From Tenericutes bacterium HGW-Tenericutes-5 (lineage in GTDB: Bacteria > Bacillota_I > Bacilli_A > Izemoplasmatales > Hujiaoplasmataceae), in the NCBI GenBank assembly GCA_002839125.1, contig PGXI01000091.1:1-5514 (forward strand): 5,514 nt of DNA, in the 5' to 3' direction. The notes beneath the pieces were generated by a model. It did no database searches. It saw only the letters and a program-made list of their open reading frames with translations, and was not told the DNA's origin. Below are positions 1 to 5,514 of the stretch, one piece after another (position 1 is the stretch's first letter; each line of letters opens with the position of its first letter). Made by a program: the position numbers and the translations under genes.

Positions 1-918
1 TTTACGGCTTGATTCATCTCTTAAGTCGGTAATACCATCAACTTTTCCTTCTTTGGCAAGCTCAGCAATTCGATCGATTAATGTTGTTTTATTTACAGCG
101 TAAGGAATTTCTCTAACAATAATCTGTTTTTTGCCATTATGTAACTCAATTATGTCTGTTTTAGCTTTGATTCTAATTGAACCTTTACCGGTAGCGTAAG
201 CAGATAATATTCCTGATGTTCCTAAAATGATACCACCGGTAGGGAAATCTGGACCTTTAATAAATTCCATAATCTCATCTAATTCAATATCTTTATTCTT
301 GACATAAGCAATATAACCATCAAGAATTTCATTTAAATTATGAGGCGGAATATTTGTAGCCATCGCAACAGCAATACCGCTTGAACCATTTACTAAAAGA
401 TTTGGTATTCTAGTTGGTAGAACTTTTGGTTCTGATTCTGAACCATCATAATTATCAACGAAATCAACGGTATCTTTTTTTAAGTCTTTTAGGATTTCGT
501 GAGTAATTTTTTCCATTCTCGCTTCTGTATAACGCATAGCCGCTGGTGGATCGCCATCGATTGAACCAAAGTTTCCGTGACCGTTAACTAAAGGATATCT
601 AGTGCTAAAATCTTGAGCAAGCCTTACTAGAGCGTCATAGATTGAACTATCACCATGAGGGTGATACTTACCCATTACATCCCCTACGATTCTCGCTGAT
701 TTTTTATAAGCTTTATCGGCATATACTCCTAGTTCATCCATTCCATAGAGTATTCGTCTATGTACTGGTTTTAACCCGTCTCTTACATCTGGTATTGCTC
801 TGGCAACGATAACACTCATTGCGTAAGATAAGAAGGAGGTTTTCATTTCACTAGTAAGATTTATTTCTGATATTTTATCGAAATTTTTTCCATCGATAAT
901 AGGTTTATTTTCTTCCAT
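1..918 (-). CDS. gyrA: DNA gyrase subunit A, N-terminal part (3' end outside window)
   Basis: This is the breakage-reunion subunit of DNA gyrase, which with GyrB forms an A2B2 complex that introduces negative supercoils using ATP. The first 306 residues are visible; the frame is open at base 1, so the rest of the catalytic core and the C-terminal DNA-wrapping domain lie outside. Read from the sequence: [15 protein letters not shown] at 46-60, the quinolone-region stretch [13 protein letters not shown] at 83-95 (Ser91 and Asp95 match the E. coli Ser83 and Asp87 positions), and the active-site block [10 protein letters not shown] with the catalytic Tyr at residue 130. A late [16 protein letters not shown] segment matches the gyrase tower region. 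The start at 918 has a good Shine-Dalgarno sequence and lies 14 bp after the gyrB stop, so it is probably cotranscribed. Paralogous ParC is the alternative, but adjacency to gyrB and recF argues for GyrA. Both quinolone positions carry residues usual in susceptible enzymes. Confidence 0.97.
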   Translation of the reverse strand, partial: MEENKPIIDGKNFDKISEINLTSEMKTSFLSYAMSVIVARAIPDVRDGLKPVHRRILYGMDELGVYADKAYKKSARIVGDVMGKYHPHGDSSIYDALVRLAQDFSTRYPLVNGHGNFGSIDGDPPAAMRYTEARMEKITHEILKDLKKDTVDFVDNYDGSESEPKVLPTRIPNLLVNGSSGIAVAMATNIPPHNLNEILDGYIAYVKNKDIELDEIMEFIKGPDFPTGGIILGTSGILSAYATGKGSIRIKAKTDIIELHNGKKQIIVREIPYAVNKTTLIDRIAELAKEGKVDGITDLRDESSRK

Positions 919-923
919 GTTTT

Positions 924-929
924 TCCTCC
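924..929 (-). promoter_or_regulatory. Ribosome binding site of gyrA
   Basis: The minus strand reads TGGAGGAAAAACATG just before gyrA. The GGAGGA core is separated from the ATG by 5 nt and lies entirely in the 14-bp gap after the gyrB TAG stop. It fixes the gyrA start at 918 and indicates independent re-initiation on a shared gyrBA message. Confidence 0.85.
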
Positions 930-932
930 ATT

Positions 933-3926
<2,994 letters not shown>

Positions 3927-3930
<4 letters not shown>

Positions 3931-4139
3931 TTTGATACAATCTTATATCTTTGATTGTTAATAGCAACAAGATCGTTCGGATAGATTTTTCTACCGCGTC
4001 GGTTATCAATTTCACCATTAATCAAAATCTCGTTTTCACTCAAAAAAAACTTGACTTCTCCACCAGAACCGACAAGGCTTAAAAACTTTACTAACTGTCC
4101 TAAAGTTATATATTCAGTTGTGATTTTTACATCTTTCAT
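3927..4139 (-). CDS. yaaA: S4-domain protein YaaA (RecF-adjacent)
   Basis: This small basic protein has an S4-type RNA-binding fold and belongs to the family encoded between dnaN and recF in Bacillus; its cellular role is not firmly established. With the chosen start it has 70 residues. Visible features are VKITTEYITLGQ at 4-15, the SGGEVK turn at 25-30, and the conserved NGEIDNRRGRKI stretch at 41-52 with an Arg/Lys cluster that is a plausible nucleic-acid-contacting face. I place the start at 4139 rather than at the in-frame ATG at 4151: the family usually begins with a short Met-Lys lead into the VKI segment, and only the inner ATG has a G-rich ribosome-binding sequence, GGGGAA at 4144-4149. 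The outer start would add Met-Gly-Lys-Leu. The stop TGA is fused to the recF start and is followed in frame by TAA. It is the first gene after the promoter at 4173-4201. Confidence 0.93.
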
Positions 4140-4143
4140 TAGT

Positions 4144-4149
4144 TTCCCC
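4144..4149 (-). promoter_or_regulatory. Probable ribosome binding site of yaaA
   Basis: The minus strand reads GGGGAAACTAATG. This G-rich element lies 4 nt before the ATG at 4139, a plausible Shine-Dalgarno position although the match to GGAGG is imperfect. The competing ATG at 4151 is preceded only by A and T, so the element favours the inner start. Confidence 0.6.
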
Positions 4150-4186
4150 ATATATTATTATATATATAATATATTATATAATATAT
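4150..4186. repeat. A/T-only tract with nested palindromes
   Basis: A run of 37 bases contains no G or C. Within it 4169-4186 is a perfect 18-bp palindrome (ATATATTATATAATATAT) and 4157-4170 a perfect 14-bp palindrome (ATTATATATATAAT). The larger one contains the promoter -10 hexamer and the smaller spans the predicted transcription start. It could be an easily melted promoter core, an operator, or simply low-complexity spacer. Confidence 0.75.
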
Positions 4187-4201
4187 GCCTCGATTTTTCA
4201 A
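4173..4201 (-). promoter_or_regulatory. Sigma-A-type promoter for yaaA-recF-gyrB-gyrA
   Basis: On the minus strand TTGAAA (4201-4196, five of six to consensus) is followed after exactly 17 bp by TATAAT (4178-4173, perfect). The expected transcription start is near 4166, giving a leader of about 27 nt to the yaaA ATG at 4139 and about 15 nt to the ATG at 4151. It lies directly downstream of the mfd terminator and upstream of a tightly packed four-gene run, so it probably drives the whole gyrase operon. The surrounding A/T-only tract contains other -10-like strings, so the exact start is uncertain. Confidence 0.8.
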
Positions 4202-4223
4202 TGATTTTGAAGTAATTTGCCAA

Positions 4224-4250
4224 TAAAAAGAGCGCTTTTTTTAGCGCTCT
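4224..4250 (-). terminator. Intrinsic terminator of mfd
   Basis: On the minus strand AGAGCGCT (4250-4243), a six-A loop and AGCGCTCT (4236-4229) form a perfect 8-bp, GC-rich stem, followed by a T-rich run reading TTTTATTG from 4228. On the opposite strand the stem is followed by AAATATT, with no T run, so the signal is directional and stops transcription coming from mfd. The upstream arm overlaps the last two bases of the mfd TAG stop codon. It separates the mfd transcript from the yaaA promoter 28 bp further on. Confidence 0.92.
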
Positions 4251-5514
4251 AAATATTAAGAATTTTTTCTAGGAAATCAACCATTGAATATAGCCAATGT
4301 TGTTTTAAATTTCCTGTCTCCAAAATGATTTGAAATTGATTTTTTTCTATAGCGAATCTAAAGTCTTTTGAGACATCTAAACTGCTTTTAAAAATGTTTG
4401 CGGCTGCCATACTATTTGTTTGATTTTCTGATAAAGTTAATGTGATTCTCGCTTTGTTTTCTTTAATTCTTTCAACATCTAATTCTTTTGCAAGATATTC
4501 AAATAGTTTTTCATATATGTATATCTCTAGTTCGATGTTGTAATCACCAAATCGATCTTTGATTTCAGATAGAACTTCCTTAACATCTTTAATTGTTTTA
4601 ACCGAATTAATCTTCTTATGCATTTCGATCTTAATGTAATCATCTTCAATGTAATCTTTTTCGATAAATTTAGAAACATTAGCTTTGATTTTTCTTGAAG
4701 TATCGAAATTTTTCTCGTTTCCTCTTGCTTTAGAAACTTCTTCTTGAAGAATCTGCATATACATATCAATACCGACTGAGTCAATAAAGCCACTTTGTTC
4801 TTGACCTAGTACATCTCCTGCACCACGAATCGATAAATCTCGAAGCGCGATTTTAAAACCGCTACCTAATTCTGTGAATTCTTTAATTACTTGAAGTCTT
4901 TTACCCGCTTCTTCAGTGAGTTTCTTATTCTTATTATACATTAAGTAAGCATAAGCAATTCTATTCGATCTTCCTACTCTTCCTCGAATCTGGTAAAGTT
5001 GGGACAAACCTAATAAGTCAGCGTCATGAATGACTAAAGTATTAGCGTTAGGGATGTCAATCCCAGTTTCGATAATGGTGGTGGATATTAGAACATCAAT
5101 ATCTTTTTCAATGAAACTATCAATAACTTTTTCTAAGTCGTGTTTTCTCATTTGCCCGTGAGCAATGTCGATTCTAGCTTCTGGAACCAATAATTTGACT
5201 TTATCAGCAATAAAATCGATATTATCTACTCGGTTATAAAGATAAAATACTTGACCATTTCTTGCTAACTCTCTTTCGATAGCATCACGTAAAATGATAT
5301 CATTTCTTTCCAAGACATATGTTTGAATTGGATAACGGTTCTCTGGAGCTGTCTCAAGGATAGACATGTTTTTAACTCCCATGATTGCCATATTAAGAGT
5401 TCTAGGGATTGGTGTTGCCGATAGAGACAATACATCGACATTAACTTTATACTCTTTAATTTTCTCTTTATGCAAAACACCGAATCGTTGCTCTTCATCA
5501 ACTATTAACAGACC
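4249..5514 (-). CDS. mfd: Mfd, transcription-repair coupling factor, C-terminal part (5' end outside window)
   Basis: Mfd is a DNA translocase that binds RNA polymerase stalled at a lesion, dislodges it and recruits UvrA for nucleotide excision repair. The frame is open to the right edge, so only the last 421 residues are seen, roughly the last third of a protein that is usually about 1,150 residues. In window numbering the Walker B box DEEQ is at 6-9, SATPIPRTL at 32-40 (motif III), STTIIETGIDIPNANT at 144-159 (motif V) and QLYQIRGRVGRS at 172-183 (motif VI). After these comes the translocation (TRG) motif, 215-243, with FTELGSGFKIALRDLSIRGAGD and LGQEQSG. The remainder is the variable C-terminal TRCF domain. 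A TTG at 5475 is an ordinary internal Leu codon, not a start. The TRG motif and the C-terminal domain distinguish it from RecG, which shares the helicase core. It ends at a TAG embedded in its terminator. Confidence 0.96.
   Translation of the reverse strand, partial: GLLIVDEEQRFGVLHKEKIKEYKVNVDVLSLSATPIPRTLNMAIMGVKNMSILETAPENRYPIQTYVLERNDIILRDAIERELARNGQVFYLYNRVDNIDFIADKVKLLVPEARIDIAHGQMRKHDLEKVIDSFIEKDIDVLISTTIIETGIDIPNANTLVIHDADLLGLSQLYQIRGRVGRSNRIAYAYLMYNKNKKLTEEAGKRLQVIKEFTELGSGFKIALRDLSIRGAGDVLGQEQSGFIDSVGIDMYMQILQEEVSKARGNEKNFDTSRKIKANVSKFIEKDYIEDDYIKIEMHKKINSVKTIKDVKEVLSEIKDRFGDYNIELEIYIYEKLFEYLAKELDVERIKENKARITLTLSENQTNSMAAANIFKSSLDVSKDFRFAIEKNQFQIILETGNLKQHWLYSMVDFLEKILNI

Noticed and set aside
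1..918. Quinolone-resistance substitutions in GyrA
   Set aside because: Ser91 and Asp95 match residues found in susceptible enzymes; no resistance-type change is visible at the two main positions.
4140..4248. Possible replication origin in the A/T-rich gap upstream of yaaA, resembling a DNA-unwinding element
   Set aside because: No DnaA box or near match is present in the gap, and a promoter plus a terminator account for most of its 109 bases.
4527..4793. Open frame of 88 codons inside mfd
   Set aside because: It is an out-of-frame shadow of the conserved Mfd coding sequence, with low-complexity Lys/Leu-rich translation and no recognisable domain.
5473..5475. TTG as the start of a short 408-residue helicase gene
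   Set aside because: The frame continues upstream to the window edge with the conserved sequence LLIVDEEQRFGV, so this is an internal Leu codon of mfd.
5265..5501. Open frame of 78 codons overlapping the right end
   Set aside because: It is an alternative-frame shadow of the Mfd helicase motifs; the real frame there encodes DEEQ and SATPIPR.

Overview
The window is a compact, AT-rich (about one-third G+C by eye) bacterial chromosome segment. Every gene I can support lies on the minus strand. In transcription order (high to low coordinates) it holds the 3' part of mfd (transcription-repair coupling factor, open at the right edge), an intrinsic terminator, a strong sigma-A-type promoter in an A/T-only tract, then yaaA (S4-like small protein), recF, gyrB and the 5' third of gyrA (open at the left edge). 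Coding density is near total; the only real intergenic space is about 110 bp between mfd and yaaA.

The gene order yaaA-recF-gyrB-gyrA is the distal half of the classic replication-origin cluster of low-GC Gram-positive bacteria (dnaA-dnaN-yaaA-recF-gyrB-gyrA). GyrB at 637 residues lacks the long TOPRIM-region insert of enterobacterial GyrB, which fits Firmicutes or Mollicutes-like Bacilli. All three Trp codons seen are TGG and no gene contains an in-frame TGA, so the standard bacterial code is likely rather than the UGA=Trp mycoplasma code. I would place it in the Bacilli sensu lato (for example an Erysipelotrichales-, RF39- or Acholeplasma-like lineage). This placement is inference from style and synteny, not from a marker search.

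yaaA, recF, gyrB and gyrA form one tightly packed operon: a 4-bp ATGA overlap (yaaA/recF), an 11-bp overlap (recF/gyrB) and a 14-bp gap (gyrB/gyrA). The promoter at 4173-4201 is well placed to drive all four, giving a leader of roughly 25-30 nt. The mfd transcript is closed off just upstream by a hairpin that begins inside its own stop codon. Functionally the operon joins DNA-gap repair (RecF) to supercoiling control (GyrAB); Mfd next door removes stalled RNA polymerase at lesions.

I see no undescribed system here: these are housekeeping genes. The points worth a second look are the replacement of dnaA/dnaN by mfd upstream of yaaA, a Lys at the GyrB position of the aminocoumarin-contacting Arg, the palindromic A/T-only promoter core, and the use of recF codons as the gyrB Shine-Dalgarno sequence.
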